Source of the DNA: Anaeramoeba flamelloides
Taxonomy: Eukaryota; Metamonada; Anaeramoebidae
Assembly (NCBI GenBank): GCA_027625915.1
Contig: JANTQA010000030.1
Coordinates: 1,798,001 to 1,862,000 of the forward strand
DNA: 64,000 nt
Direction of reading: 5' to 3'
Positions 14,001 through 27,691 of the stretch are shown here, piece after piece. The notes under the pieces are model-generated. The model was not told where the DNA came from. It ran no database searches and saw only the letters and a program-made list of their open reading frames with translations. Position 1 is the first letter of the stretch. Each line of letters begins with the position of its first letter. The translations under genes were made by a program, and so were the position numbers.

Positions 14001-15095
14001 TTTTTTAATTCTTCAGGAAATAACTTACTTGAACTATTTTAAGAAGTAAAATTACATGGTCTTTTAAAAAGAATTTCAAAATAATTTTTTTTTATATTTT
14101 AATTTAATTCACTTATTTCCATAATGGTCTAGAAAATATTCTATTTTATTTAAATAAATCTTCACAAATATATATTTTTTCAATTAATTTGCTTTATTTA
14201 AAAAATAATTAATGTTCTCACCAACTGTAAAAACCAAAATAATTCTGAATCTTTCTTTACATTTTTGAAAATTATTCTCTTTTGTGTGTGTGTTGTAATT
14301 TTTGATAGTTTTTTAGTTGTAAAATGGTTTAGATCAAAATTAAATATAAAATGGATTTTTTCTTGGGCGATTACTAACTTTTTAATCAAAAAATATATTT
14401 ATTTATTTTATTTTTTTGATTGATTAAGTGTAAATTACACTTGGAATGTCCTTTTATTTAAAATTCCTTAGAGGTTATTTAAGTATAAAATCGTATATTT
14501 TCCAATTATTAAAGGAAAATACATTACCGTAATTTCTTTATGGTTAAAAAGAAAAAAGAAAATCAAGAAAGAAAGAAAGAAAAAAAAGAAAGAAAGTTAA
14601 ATAAGGGTTTATTTGAAGAACTTGGTAAAAAAGGCAAGGGTGGTTATTTATCATATAATTGTTGATTAATAGGTAAATTATCAAACTTTCATGAATCCCT
14701 TGAGTAAAAAGAATATATTTTATTACCAAAATTATAAGATATCGTCTTAATTATTAAAATCGAGATTATCTTCTAACCTTTATGAGAATTTTTCATTTAT
14801 TAATATGCTAAAAATGAAAAAGAATATTCTTTTTTTTTTTTTTTTTTTTTTTATGATTTTAAAGCAAAATGGATTTTTAATAGAGACCTTGATAAATTTC
14901 CAAAGAAGTGACCAAAATATAAAAAAAGAGTTTTTGTTTTTTTTTCATTCAAAATAAAACAAATAGAAAATGATATAAAAATGTAAAAAAATAGTTTTTT
15001 TTTATTGATTTTAAACTTAAAACGGATTTTAAGCAATCTATATAAGGTTTATGTGTAATAAATTATAATAATAATGGTTTGAGGAAATCATTGAA

Positions 15096-15675
15096 TCTAA
15101 ACTCCCTTTCACTCAAAGTGTCCTAGTCAAAAATATAAAAATTCACTTTATTTTTAAGAACCAACCAAACTTTGATTGTTTAGAAATAAGAGAAATAATA
15201 AATTTCGTATTAGAGTAGATAATTATTAATGAAAAGCCTGAACCAACCATAAATTTCAAAAAAAAAATTTTAAAAAATTTTTTGGGCATTTTTCATTGTA
15301 ACTTCTCGTGCAAATTTCTCAATTTCCAAGAAAATTAAAATTGTTGAAGATAAAATTTTTAACTAGTAAGTGTATGAATTTTCAAAGAGCATACAATACT
15401 TCACTTTTCTTAATGTTTATTTTGAGTTTCAAACATTTTTTTATCAAATTTAATTTTTAAAAAAAAAAAATAAAGAAGAAAACAAGAAAAAAAAAGAAAT
15501 AAATAAAAAAGGAATTTATTAAAAGTAAAATACAAAAAAAAATTTACAAAATGAGAAAAAATGATTTTGATCTAAAAATTTGAATTTGAGGTTGAGAAGT
15601 ATAATGGATTAAACTTATAGAAAGTGTTCTATTTCTTCAATAGAACAGGATCCCTTTGACTAAAAAAGAATTTAG
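15096..15675. mobile_element. MITE-like element, family 2, copy A
   Basis: A non-coding repeat of about 580 bp that matches 38763-39296 along most of its length, for example CTTTGATTGTTTAGAAATAA and GAAAAAATGATTTTGATCTA. The ends are imperfect terminal inverted repeats: left CTAAACTCCCTTTCACTCAA; right CCCTTTGACTAAAAAAGAAT followed by TTAG. This is the layout of a non-autonomous DNA transposon. The target-site duplication could not be decided by eye. Confidence 0.65.
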
Positions 15676-17237
15676 TTAAAAAAATTTTCTATTCAGTTTG
15701 AAATCAGGATTATTATTTTTTTTTTTTTAAATAACTTTTATAACAAATTTTTGTGGGTATTTTCTGTTCCTTTTTAATTTTTTTCTTCAAGTATTCAGCG
15801 TACTTATTTTCATGGGTTTTTTACAATCAATTGTTTAGAAGTGTGCTTATTATTTATATTCTAATTTATTCTTCTTCACAATGTTACAAATCTGATTATT
15901 TGATTTTTTTTTATACTTGTAAAATAAATATATTTTATATGTTAGTATTTCCATTATTACGACTATATCTTCTTCCTCTTCAAGACTTGAAAAAAAATAT
16001 CCATACTAAAAGAAATTTATCTCAATCTTTTTCTCAGGTATTTTTTTTTTGTTTATATATATATATATATATATATTCATGATAATATTTGGATTCTTTT
16101 TTTTTTTTAGTAATTTTCCTTATTTTTTAATTGAAAAGTCTGTTCTAGCTTTTATTTAATTAACAAAAACGATTCAAGTCCAATTAAATTTTTAAATTTC
16201 AAAAAAAAAAAAGAAAATAATTGTTTTCAAAAGTTAAATTTTTAAAATTGTGGATTTATCTTTTAAAAAAAAATAAAATGATTTTGGTTTTCCTTCTAAA
16301 TCTAAAACAAGAAAAAGTATATAATTTTTACTAACTAAAAAATTTCTTAAATTTTTTTCATCTTTGTATTGAATAATTTTTGAAATGTAAAAAACAAAAT
16401 CTTTCTTTTAAGAGTATTATAAAAAATTTCGAATTTTTCAATCAACAAAAGAAGAGAAGAAATGTATTACTATTGATATCCAGATTACTCAATTTTGCAA
16501 ACATACTTTTTGAAAATTTACCAAAAAATATAATAAACCAAAAATAAACTAAAATCCTCAACATTTAAACTTTAAAATCCCAATAATAAAAAAAATATCT
16601 CTGAAACTATCAGGTATTACCTTTCCAAATTTAGTTTTTGAAAGAAATACATTCAAAAAAATCACATTTTAACTGTCTCTCAAATACATACTAAGTTTCA
16701 GATCGATCAACAAAGAATTACAATAACAACGCTTTACAGTTTACTTTTATTATCTTTTTTCCTTTTTCATAAAAACGAATCCTTAAATAAAAGTTGTTAA
16801 TTTCTTCGGTAAAAACAAAATTTCCTTTTTAAAGTATTTCAGATTTGAATTTTTAAACTGAATGTTTCTTAGTATATTTTGATATATTTTCAACTATAAT
16901 GAGAAAAATATAATAAGTATATCAAAAATTATGTTCCCCTAAAAGGTTTTAAAAATCGGAATTTTTGTTATATTTAAATTATTTTATTGCAATTAATGTA
17001 AAAATGAAATAATAAATCTTAAGATTTTCAATTTTTATAATGGTATTATTCAAATAAAGCAGTGCTTTTTTTTTACTATCTCATTTATTAATGGAACCAT
17101 AGTCGTTAATTTTAAAGTTAATACGATAAAAATTTTATTAATATGATATTTAAATAAATGAAACAAAAATATTTTTTTTTTTTTTCATAAATCAAGCATA
17201 AAAAAAGTGTGTATTTAAATCAGGAAATAAAAACTTT

Positions 17238-20200
17238 TTATTTTTTTTTCAATTTTTTTAATAATATTTTTTCCAAATTTCTGGAAAGTTTTTTAGGAAG
17301 CAAGCTAACGATTTCTTTCATTAATTGGATATATTTTTGATAAAATTCCAGATCATTGTAACTTAAGGCCTCTCCACATTTTTTATCTAATAATTTAAAA
17401 AGTTTTATTTTTTCTTCATTATCGTCATTGTCCTTTAAAAGTTCTTGCAGCTCAATATGAATTACAGCCTTTCGTGAATAATTCCAAAACACTTCTGCAC
17501 ATAAATCACGTTGATTGTTATACCATATTTTAAAGGTTTTTGTATGAATGAATTTTTTATAAAGAAATTCAATATCTGAAACTTCATTCTTTTGGAATGG
17601 CAATTTTTTTTTCCCAGATAGCATATTTTCAATAAATTCAGTTTCGTTGAATCCTTTTAATTCCATTTGTGAATAAAAAGGATCAAATTCCACCATGTTT
17701 GGTAGAAGGGTATTAAAATAGCTTTCAAAGGGGCTGATGAAATCTTTTGTAAAATGATAAAAATAATCTCTAATTGCAATAGTTTTTTGTGCCATTTCTT
17801 GATCAATACTAACCTGTTTTATTTCTTTAGTCAGCCATTTATGCATTTTTTTATGAACTAAAACAGTGTTTTCAGAGTCCATAAACAATCCTTCTTTAAT
17901 CCTATCGCGTTTTTTTTTTTTTTTTTTCCCTATAAATTTTAATTTAAAATAAAAGTGTAATAGAACGTATAATATAAATTTTTTAGATCGGGGTTATATT
18001 GATTACAATTCCTTTTGTACAAAATTTGAAAAATGAATATTTTATTCTATATTCAAGGATTGATATTAAAAGAAAAATCACATCACAATCAAAAAAGAAT
18101 TCTGAAAATAACCTTAAGGTAAATATAATTAAGCGATCTTGATTGAAATTTTGTTAAGAATAAATTTTAATTTTATTAAGAATAAATTTAAAATTTGCTA
18201 CTTTTCCCTTTTAGGAAATTGTTTTTTTTTCAATAGTAAAGTTTAAATTAAGTTTCAATAACAAATTTCTTCCTATAGATTTTATCTTTGGATTTGCCAT
18301 CTAAATTAAAAGATAATAAATCTAATTTTAATTTTCCAAAAGGGCTTTAATGTCAAATTAAGAGGATAAAATCCAAAGTAGAAAAATTTCATGTTTTCAA
18401 AGATAAAAGGGAAAATAAATAAGTTCATGATACTTTTTTTGATCTTTTATCAAATTATATGACTTTTCAAGTTCAAAATACAAGGGAAATTTCACAAAAA
18501 TTTAATTTTACTTTTTCATGGAAAATTCAACAAAATCCCTTCATAAATTAACTTGAATTCAGAAACACCAAATTTGAAAATCCATAAAAATCACAAAAAC
18601 TTTAATCTTGTAAAAAGTTTGGAGAAGCTAAAAATAAATAAAAAAAAAATTGTTTTTCTTTTGAAAAATTGGCTTATATTGTCAAATGAAACTTTAAAAC
18701 AAAAAAAAATACCATCAAAGATATTGGAAGATAGTTTCATTCTAATAGTTGTAAATTAGATAAAATATTTTAATGCTTTTTGAAAAAATCAATTATTTAT
18801 TTCAAATTTTTATAACTTTTTTGATTTTTATTTCTCACAAGTCAATACAGTCAGTTTGGCGTTTTACTCATTCAAATTTTTTTTTAGTTCTACAAAGTGT
18901 ATTCAAAACGATAAATGTTGAAATCATCTTAAACTAAAAAATTTTAGGTAGGAAATTGAAATTGAATTGACACTGTATAAGTTATTACCATTGTCAATTT
19001 TATATTATTTTTTGTATACTGATGAATTCAGAATAAGTAAATAAATGTTTTTTGCTTTATCACCCCGATTAAAATCTCTCATTGATATGATTTAATCAAC
19101 AATACAATTTAAAAACTTGAGAATCGTAAGACTAGTGAATTATAATTATCGGTGAAGCATGTGAAAAAAAAGTCCTAAATATGTTTTCATAAACTAAACT
19201 AGATTTCAAAAATTTTGACTGACTTTATAATGTTAATAGAAGCTTTTTTGAGGGTTTATTACAGTATTCTTATCAAAAAAATATTTTCAAATTTTTGGAT
19301 CAGAATTTTTTTTTCTAATTTTGCAAATTTTTGTTTTGCTTTTTCAAATTTTTCTAATTTGCAAATTTTTGTTTTGCTTTTTCTTTTTCTTTTTTTTGAG
19401 AAATTTTTTAGGTCAGGTTTTTCGATTTCTTTTTTTTTTTTTTTCTTTTTGCAAAAGATCATGTGGAAAAAAAAAAAGATCTTCGAAAAGACAAATAATC
19501 ACTAAGAAAATTGAGATTATGCAATTTCTTTTAAAATTCATTTGATTATTCAGTAAAAAATCATGTTGTTCAACTTTTTTTCAGTGAAAGTTCATTAAAA
19601 AAAAATCGGTAATGCTCATTTCAAAAATTGTGACACACTTTTTTTTAGGTTTTTGATTTTATTTTTTTTTAATTTTTAATATATCAGATTTTTAAAAGTT
19701 TAGAATAATTTAAAAGTGAATTTCAAATCAGATTTGATTATTTGTTGTTCTTGAATACTAAAGGATATATATATATATATATTTATTTTTTTCAATTTAT
19801 TATTTCGGATGAGTCACAATTAATTATTAAGCCTTATTAATAGTTCACTTTTTAATTATTCTAAAAACATATAAAAAAGAAAATCAAGGCCAAAAAAAAG
19901 TGTGTCACAATTTTTGAAATGAGCATTACAGATTTTTTTTTAATGAACTTTCACTGAAAAAAAGTTGAACAACAAGATTTTTTATGAATAATTAAATTCA
20001 TTTTCAAAGACATTTCATAATCGAAATTTTCTTACTGTTTGTTGGTATTTTCTAAGATCCTTTTTTTTTTCAAATTAGCTTACAAAAAAAAAGTAAAGAA
20101 AAGGAAAAAAAGAAAATGAAAAAAAAAAAAAAAAGATAAAGAAAAATAAAAAAAAAAGAAAAGGAAAAGAAAAAACAAAAAGAAAGAAAAACAAAAATTT

Positions 20201-23200
20201 GAAAAAGTAAAACAAAAATCGAAAAATTAGAAAAAACGATCTTGATCTTTGAATTGAATATTTTTTTTGATAAGAATATTTGGATAAACCACACAAACCC
20301 ACTTCCAATAAACATTATAAAGTGGGTCAATGTTTTTGAAAAATAGTTTAGTATTTGAGAAAGATTCGATTTTTTGATTGAATGTAATATTTTTTTTATT
20401 AGATTTAGATTAATAATTGTGTATTGTTCGTTTTTTTTTTTTCTTATAAATATCAATTCAAAATTTTTGACAACCCGAAATTCATTTTTTTAAAAAAGTT
20501 AATTTTTTAAGTTTGAGGAAAATAAACCTTAAATTTAAAAAATATAACTTATGACTTTCTAATTTTTGTAATAAGGCTTTTTAAACTTTTATTTGATTGT
20601 GAAAAATTAATTTATGTTTTAAAAGGTTTGGATAGGAGAAAACAAGTATGTAATTGAAAAAAAAAATTGAATTTACCCTTCTAAATTACAAAAATTCTTT
20701 AAAATAATTCTCTAGATTTGTTTTTGATTGAATGGGATTTTTTGAAATTCTAATTTTTAATTTTTTTTTTATTTTTTTTTTTTGAGAAATCATTTTTTTG
20801 AAATATTTTTTTTCAAATGGAACTTTCAGAATAATTGAAGACTGATATCCCAAAAAGCTAAGAAAACGAATTAAAAAACTGATTTTAGGAAATCAAAAAA
20901 AAACTCAAAATTTTACATTTTAAGCACCTTAGATAAAATAATTGAACAGTTTTATTTAATTTTAATTACAACCAGTTTCCAACATTGCCTATTTCAATTC
21001 GACAATCCTTACATGGCAAATAAATGATTACACTAACTGAAAAAGTTTGAAATTCATATTTTTAAAAAATTCTCTTTTAAAAATCTTTATGATTCATTTA
21101 ACAATGAATTTTGTTTGTTCTTACAGTCATTTTAAAAAAGTGTGGACTTTTTTTTTTTTATGGGTTTGTCAGAATTAAACTTTTTATCAAGTTTTATGTT
21201 TTAATAAAGTGTGGACTTTTTTTAAAAAAAAAAATTCTTTACTTCACATTCCAACCTCTACACCATATTTAAAGTTGATCCTTCATTTTTTATTAAAATA
21301 GAAAACTTGATAAAAAGTTTTAATTCTTAAAAGTTTTTCACTTTTTTGAACTAGAAAACTTGATAAAAGTTTTAAAAAATTCCTCACATTTTTTAAACGG
21401 CTGTATCTTTTATGAATCATTAATTATTAAATTTCTTTCTTCCTTATTTAAAATAAATTTTTATTCGTTAAATCTTCTTGCTTCGATAATAAATATGAAA
21501 AATAAAATGCTAAAAAAAGAAAAATGCATTGTTACAAATTTTTGGTTTGTTGTGAAATATCAAAAGAATAATAAAAAAACTAGACAGCAAAAAAATTTCG
21601 ATGATAAAAATGTATTTAGTTGTAAATTGTTCAAAGATTTATGTTTTAAAATATTTTTGAGAAGAAAAGCGATCTCATCAAATAGAAAAAATCACCATTT
21701 TGTAGTTTCTTTTAAAAATTTAGTCACACATTATTTTGTTGTAATAATTTTAATTTTTGATCTTAAAGACTAATTACCTAACCGAAATCGCTTAATATCA
21801 AATAATTTTGAATATAATTGTATCTTTCAAAAGGTGGAATACTAAATTTTTTCTCAGGTTATGTTGTTCATTTTAAAAAGAAAATAAAAGATTGAAAAGA
21901 GAAAGCAGAGAAGAGAAAACAGAAAACAGATAACAGAAAAGAGAAAAGAGAAAAGAGAAAAAAATGAACATTAAATAAAAATCTTACAATTCTTTATCTG
22001 GAATACCAACAAATAAATGGTTTGGCCAATAATATAAATCTGTTGCGCCAAGCTCATAATCTGTTGTACCGACAATAATATTTTTCTTTTTCGGGTGATG
22101 CTTTGGCAAATTACTTTTTGGAGAAAAATCGATTGAAGAAATTCTGTTCCAATTTGAATCATATTTGGTACAATAAGGGATAACCAGGCCTTGGTATTGG
22201 AAGGGGTAAATCAGACTGCATAGCACACGAACAACCTGTGAGCATATTTCGGGCTGTGGTGCAAAGACAACTATTGGTTCCCCTGTTAAGACCAACTGCC
22301 ACAATTTCCATAAGTCGCCAAAAACTGGCTTCAACAATGAGGCAATGTCAAGATCTAAGCCCATATAGTTTTGGTAGCAGGACACCTCACCACTATGTTC
22401 AAAAATTGATTCGGCTTCGCCGGGCACAAACAAACGAAGCCTTTGTTCACGAGTTAATGGGAACTCTGTGTAACACTGATTAATTTCAAGTTTGTTTGGC
22501 CAGTTTTCTTCAATAAAATTGTACCAGGCCTCCAGGCATCCTGGATCGTCCAAAATTTCGGGTCCCAATTCCTCAAGCAACCTGAAAAATAAAGATTCCC
22601 AGGGGTACTTTGTTAGAACAACAACACTCCTTCCACCAGAACTGAAAAGTTGTTTGCCACAAAGATTTTCTTTATCTGGATCTTGATCAAGTTCAGATTC
22701 TGAACTTGACTCATCTTTTGTTGGCTCACTTTTCTTTTTTGTTTTTTTCTTTTTTTTTTTTTTTTTTTCCTTTTCTTTTTGTTTCTCTTTGTTCTTAGAT
22801 TTGTTTTTTTTCAAATAGCTTTGGTATTTTGTTTCCTGTAGAATTTTTTCAAGGTCTTGCTGTTGTTGCTCATCCTCTTCATCAGAAGAAGAAGACCAAA
22901 GATCAGAATGTAAAGGTGGCAGGGTTGATGCTGCTGGATCAAAATATGCATATCCATGTAAAATATTTTCTCCTCTTTTGATATTAAAGGAATAAAATTG
23001 TTCCTGTGGTGTACCAACAACACGTGGAAAGGCAAGTGAAAAACTTTGAAGATTTTTTGATATTATTGGAAAGTCATTTTAATTTTTAAATTTTTTGTTT
23101 TTTGAGAAGGAAAAAAGAAAAGGTTTTTTTTTTTTTTTTTTTTGGATATTATGAAAATAAATACAGGCTTTTCTGTTCATTTTGAGTCAGGTCAATTGTT

Positions 23201-23283
23201 GGGTATATATGTATTAATTGGTTATGAAGTGATGAACGAAATTCAAAATAGCAAATTGATTTTACCCATTCTTCAATTTCCAT
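17238..23283 (-). CDS. DENND6: DENND6 (FAM116) DENN-domain Rab exchange factor
   Basis: DENND6 proteins are DENN-type exchange factors; the animal member acts on Rab14 in endosomal recycling. Exons: 23165-23283, 21988-23043 and 17238-17901, with introns of 121 nt (GTATTT...AAAG) and 4086 nt (GTAAGA...GATAG), both phase 2. Joined length is 612 aa, about that of human DENND6A. The start MEIEEWVKSICYFEF and then IYPTIDLTQNEQKSL|FSLAFP match the uDENN opening. Exon 2 carries a charged insert, then GRSVVVLTKYPWESLFFRLL, LWQLVLTGEPIVVFAP and IIVGTTDYELGATDLYYWP, the central DENN core. Exon 3 matches the C-terminal module, with LYKKFIHTKTFKIWYNNQR and IVSLLPKKLSRNLEKIL. The start codon directly follows TTCTTCAG, so an upstream exon is possible but not needed. 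The last acceptor is pyrimidine-poor and was chosen because it alone keeps the phase. Confidence 0.9.
19170..20370. repeat. Long imperfect inverted repeat inside DENND6 intron 2
   Basis: Two arms of about 450 bp face each other (about 19170-19650 and 19890-20370) around a spacer of about 240 bp that contains an (AT)n tract. The inner ends match best: ATGCTCATTTCAAAAATTGT followed by GACACAC at about 19612-19640, and its reverse complement at 19891-19927. Outward, both arms share GTTGTTCAACTTTTTTTCAG, AAGAAAAT...GATTATG, a T/C-rich middle with TTTTGTTTTGC-type repeats, ATTCTTATCAAAAAAA and ACTAAACTA. This is either a decayed foldback transposon or an inverted duplication. No open frame is shared by the two arms. 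Confidence 0.75.
21170..21345. repeat. Short inverted repeat in DENND6 intron 2
   Basis: AATTAAACTTTTTATCAAGT at about 21174-21193 is mirrored by ACTTGATAAAAAGTTTTAAT at about 21305-21324, and the match extends into the flanking TTTTATTAAAA sequence. A partial third copy of ACTTGATAAAAGTTTT lies at about 21357. AGTGTGGACTTTTTTT occurs twice here (about 21139 and 21217). A hairpin or small foldback remnant with no coding content. Confidence 0.55.
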
Positions 23284-26200
23284 CTGAAGAAAGTGGTCAA
23301 AAAAAAAAAACAAATAGAAAAAAAATGGAAATTAAGTCAATTGTTTCTATTCTTTGTTGGTGTGTTTTCCACTAGTTCAGAATTATTTGGTTACTTTTGG
23401 AATTTTTTTTAGAAAAGGATCATAAAACCACAATTTTTTTCTCCAATTAAAGAACAAGTCTAACTATCTTCAAAAAAGAGTTGTTCAATTTATTGTTAAA
23501 AGACAAGTTCTAAAAATAAATACTTAATTTGTTTAAAAAGAGATTTTTGAAGTGTCTAAATATGTTTCTCCTTATTCAAAGAGGGAAAAGCGACATGTTC
23601 ATTTAGAGTCATTTATTTATGATTTTGTTTTCGGAAAAAAACAGTCTTTTAAGGACAGAGTTGCTATCCTGAAAGTTGTTTAGTTGTTTTGTTATTTTAC
23701 ATTCAAGTCTCAAAAGAATTTTTGGTTTTAGAGAAATCGGACAAAAAAAGTATTACTTAATCTCAAAGCTAAAATCAAAACAAAAAAAAAAAAAAAATTT
23801 GTTACTATAGATTTCTGAATGAAAATTATAAACAATACCTGGTTTCAAAGGGATTTTGAAGTACAGATTCAAACTTTGAAAACATTTATAGACATGTAAA
23901 AGTAACAGTAAAAAATATTATGAACAGCTTTTGGAATTGTTTTTTTATATTAGGCATAGATCTAAAATCGAAATATGAAACTATAAATAAAGAATTTTGG
24001 CATGGATGTTAGAAAGTTAAAAATTGTGAAGATTGTTGGAATTGTGATATTTTCTTATTTTTGTGTAAAAGAAATCCCCACTGGATAAATTTCATTGAGA
24101 TTATGGTGCCCTTTGGCGAGTTTTTTTTTTCAACAATTCTTACGGTTTTTGCCTGGAAATTTAATTCTTAAGCTGAGTTCCCCTTATTTATATATATATA
24201 TATATATATATTCAGAAGGTAATAATGGACATTATTTGGAAAAAGATACGATTAAATTTGATAAATAAACCCCTTTATCATTTTTAGAGAAACTAATTAT
24301 CATTTTTCAAAGAGGTTAATTTTTCGTAATTAAATTTTTAATAAGTATCTGATATATTTATTCTGATTTTTTCTGGAAGAAAAACAAACTAAATGTTGCA
24401 AAACAGTTTTATTTTTTTATAAACTATTTTTCAGTCATTTATGGGGGGTTGTCTGGATTGAATAATATTTAGCTTTTAAACTTATTTTAAAAGAGCAAAT
24501 AAATAAACCATATTATTAAATCCATTTTGAAAAAGAGAAAAAATTGATCTTCTATTTTTTTTTTTTTTTTCAATAATTATTTGTATTTATTGGAATTTAA
24601 ATGATTGGGTTTTATATTTTTTTTTCAATTATTTATATATATAATGATGGTTTTTTATTGTAAAATGGTAGTAGCAATTGTCATTTTCTATTATTTTTCA
24701 ACCTAATTTTTTATACATTTTAAAACAAAATACAAGTCCCAAAATAAGATTATTTCTTAAAATTAAAACCGAATATAATTATTCAGATAAACCAAAATTT
24801 CAGTATTTTTAATTTTTAATAGTAAATATTTGAAAAATTGAATTTTTTGGATTTTTTGTTAATTTAATTTTTCTATTCAATTGGAATTGACTTTAAAGTT
24901 TTAATAATAGGTATTAATCAAGTTTGGCGATTTTTGGTTTGAGTAATCTCCATTGATAACAGAAAAATATAAAAAAAATATTTGAAAGTTTTCCTTTTTA
25001 CTACTATCTCATAAATAAGCCTAATTATACAATTTTTGTTTAGGAAGAGTTAGTATCCAATCTGAAAATAATAAATTTTTAAAAAGTAACCAAGTAAAAG
25101 TCACAAAATTTCTTTTTTTTTTTTTATTTTGAATATTTCTTTCTTTGAATTTTGATTTGACAACTTTAGCAAATTCAGAGGTATTTTAATCTTTTCTTCA
25201 TAATAACTAGAATAAAAAAACTCAAATAAATCACCAATTTGGTGTATTTTTAGTGTTTAAGGACTGCGTTTTTAGGTGAAAACGGTGAAATAATGTCTAA
25301 AATCACCCTTGGATAAGTTATGTAATCCAAGTAATATTTGTCCAATGAGAATTTCTTTTCGAAAAAATGTGAAGTTTTCACAATTTCAACAATATTCAGA
25401 ATTTTTACCTTGTTAGATCAATGCTAAATTTTGATTTTAATATTTTAGAATTTCCATTTTAACTTTCGGAACTCACACTATTTCCAAGAGCTGTTCTACA
25501 TCTTTTTTAAATTTACTTTTACAAGTTTGAAATGTTCCAAAATTTGAAATAAACTTGAAAATCCCCAAAAGCCATTTTTTGCAATTATTTTTTTTGTTAT
25601 TTTCACTTTTCCTTTTCATTGAATAACAAAGAAAAATAGTCTTTGTGAAAAGGTAAAGATGAGAAAAAATGTTTTTTTTTTGTCCAATTTCTTCCGTGTG
25701 AAAATTTTTTTTGAGAAGCGAAAGTGAAATAACACAATTAATTAAGCCCTCCAAGGGTGGGAACGTAGTCCTTAACCTCTCTATATTTAGAAATAAAATA
25801 AAATAATTTTTTTTTATTTGTGTTTTCTATATTATGAGTGTATAGAGTATTAGATAATACATTATTTTTTTTAATAAACATACACGTGCTATCTGTTGCA
25901 AAATTAAGGGGACACAATTATCTTTCAGCTTGCAAAAAAAGATTTTATAAATCATATCAAATTTCAAATTTTTAATTCTTCAAAAACAGCTTTAATTATT
26001 AATTACCCTTTTAGAATTATGTAATTTATCATTGTTATTTTAATTCTTCGGGGGTGATTTTTATGGAAAGGTGCTTGAAAATATTGATCTTTTTCTTTTA
26101 TAATTAACAGTATTTCAATTTTGTTTAGAATTTTGTTTTTGCTTCAACCATTTGGATAAATTCTATTATATGTTTGAAAATTTTTGCTTCGTTTTTCAAT

Positions 26201-27691
26201 CAAATAATTGACTTACCTTAGCTGTGACAAAAGTATTTTAATGGTTTAAATGTTTTGAAAATTTATAAAATTTGTTGATCTTGGGAATATTTTTTGTCAA
26301 GAACTTTATTTAAAGTAGGATAACAAAGATTGGTTTTTCAAAAATGAAAATTATTTAATTCTTACTTTATCCAAATTTTTCCAAGAAAGGTTGCTATACT
26401 ATTTTGTTTTTCAAAATTAGTCTGGTAATGGAAAATAGATGCCTAGGTATTTGTTTTTTATTTCTTACAACTGGATTGTTGAGAAGGGTTATTGATTACA
26501 TTCTCAACAATTAGAAAAATATTTTCATTGAGAGGAATATACATTAAATGAAAAAAAAAAGTGTCATTTAGTTTCTTTACTTGACCTTTAACTACCTCAA
26601 TGAAGAAATACGTTTTTTGGATGTAAAATTTTTTACTGTTTAAATTGTAAGAGCTTTAAAAAAAAACAAGGGTTTTCTCAGAAGGAAAACCTGTTTGGAA
26701 AATCAACTAAAAAATTCTTGTGTAATTAAATCAATGATCGTGTCTTTAGTGTTTTCTTAAATGAAAAAAAAATTACACTTTTAGGTATTTTTAATCTTTT
26801 TTGATTTTCCAAAATATACCCAACATTGAATTATTTGTCTTGAATAATCTTTTATCAAAAAAACTGACCAAAAACTAACCAAAGATTTATTTTTTACAAG
26901 GAAGGCAAGAAAAAAGAAGAGTTATGTGAAAACCAAATATTTAAAACATCAACACTAGAAACTGTTGTTCTGAATGAAACAAAACTGAAGAGTAATCAAC
27001 TTCTTTTTTCTTGGAAAATGATCTGTGTTGTTCTGTTGTCAATCATTCTTTGTGATTTCATTCCATTATGTTTCTGGTAAATTGTTCTTTTCACTCCATG
27101 CTAACAGTTGTATCCCCTTTGGTCCCAATGTTTATTTTCAACAATAAATTATTTGTAAAAGTAAACCTAAAACTACAATTTTTTTTTTAAAGCTTTCAAA
27201 TACAAAAAGAATGAACAAATTTCCAATTAAAAAACAAGAAGCTTTTCTTTCGCAAAAATGTAGTCATTGAACAATGCTCAAATTTTCGAACCTTTGAACC
27301 TTTTGCCTTTGAAAAAAAGTAAAAAATTAATTCGATTTATCTTTTATGTTACCTTTCCCAGTTTCAAGATAATTTCCATTTGAAAATCTTCCATTTTTGA
27401 AAAATGTTCTTTTGTCAAATTTGAAATTTGTCTTCAAAGTGTGGACATTAAAGATCACAAATGTCTACACTTTTTATTAAAAAAAAATTTTTAAATGAAA
27501 ATTCATCAACGTATCTAAAAAATTACAGTTAATTTTGAACGGTGGTTGTTGTTCAAAGAGGGTTGAAGATTGATTTTTTATCATTTTTTGTTTTTTTTTT
27601 TTAAGTTGTTTTCTTTTCTTTCCGAGAAAAAAAAACAAAATTGTTAACCACTAAAATTTATTCAAAGAAACTACTTATCAATCAAAAAAAA
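23284..27691. other. Intergenic between divergent DENND6 and the surface-protein gene
   Basis: 4.4 kb separating two divergently transcribed genes. I see an (AT)n tract at 24188-24211, poly-A/T runs and a copy of repeat family 1 at about 25860-26120. A 93-codon minus-strand frame at 25473-25754 has no recognisable domain and is not called. The 160 bases before the plus-strand start at 27692 are T-rich and then A-rich, a common protist promoter pattern, with no motif I can name. Confidence 0.5.
25860..26120 (+). repeat. Dispersed repeat family 1, copy 2
   Basis: A diverged copy: GCTATCTGTTGCAAAATTAA, TCTTTCAGCTTGCAAAAAAA, TTACCCTTTTAGAATTATG and, at the right end, TTTTATAATTAACAGTAT. The match to copy 1 at 13755-13985 is patchy but in the same order. 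Unlike the other three copies, it has no recognised gene start just downstream on the minus strand. Confidence 0.45.

Larger units (their letters stand above)
13091..17237. other. Intergenic, repeats only
   Basis: The interval between eL24 and the 3' end of DENND6. It holds a copy of the four-member repeat (about 13497-14000), a MITE-like copy (15096-15675), a poly-T run at 14829-14853 and an (AT)n tract at 16057-16075. No convincing exon. The 109-codon plus-strand frame at 15753-16082 is hydrophobic, low-complexity and ends in the (AT)n tract. Confidence 0.5.

Noticed and set aside
19215-19545. Phe-rich frames in the inverted repeat
   Set aside because: Produced by T-rich runs; not conserved between the two arms.
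21360-21773. 137-codon plus-strand frame in DENND6 intron 2
   Set aside because: Starts with TTG, overlaps the inverted repeat, residue mix is random AT-type and no family is recognisable.
23142-23375. 77-codon plus-strand frame
   Set aside because: It lies opposite DENND6 exon 1, whose minus-strand reading (EEWVKSICYFEF) has a clear homologue.
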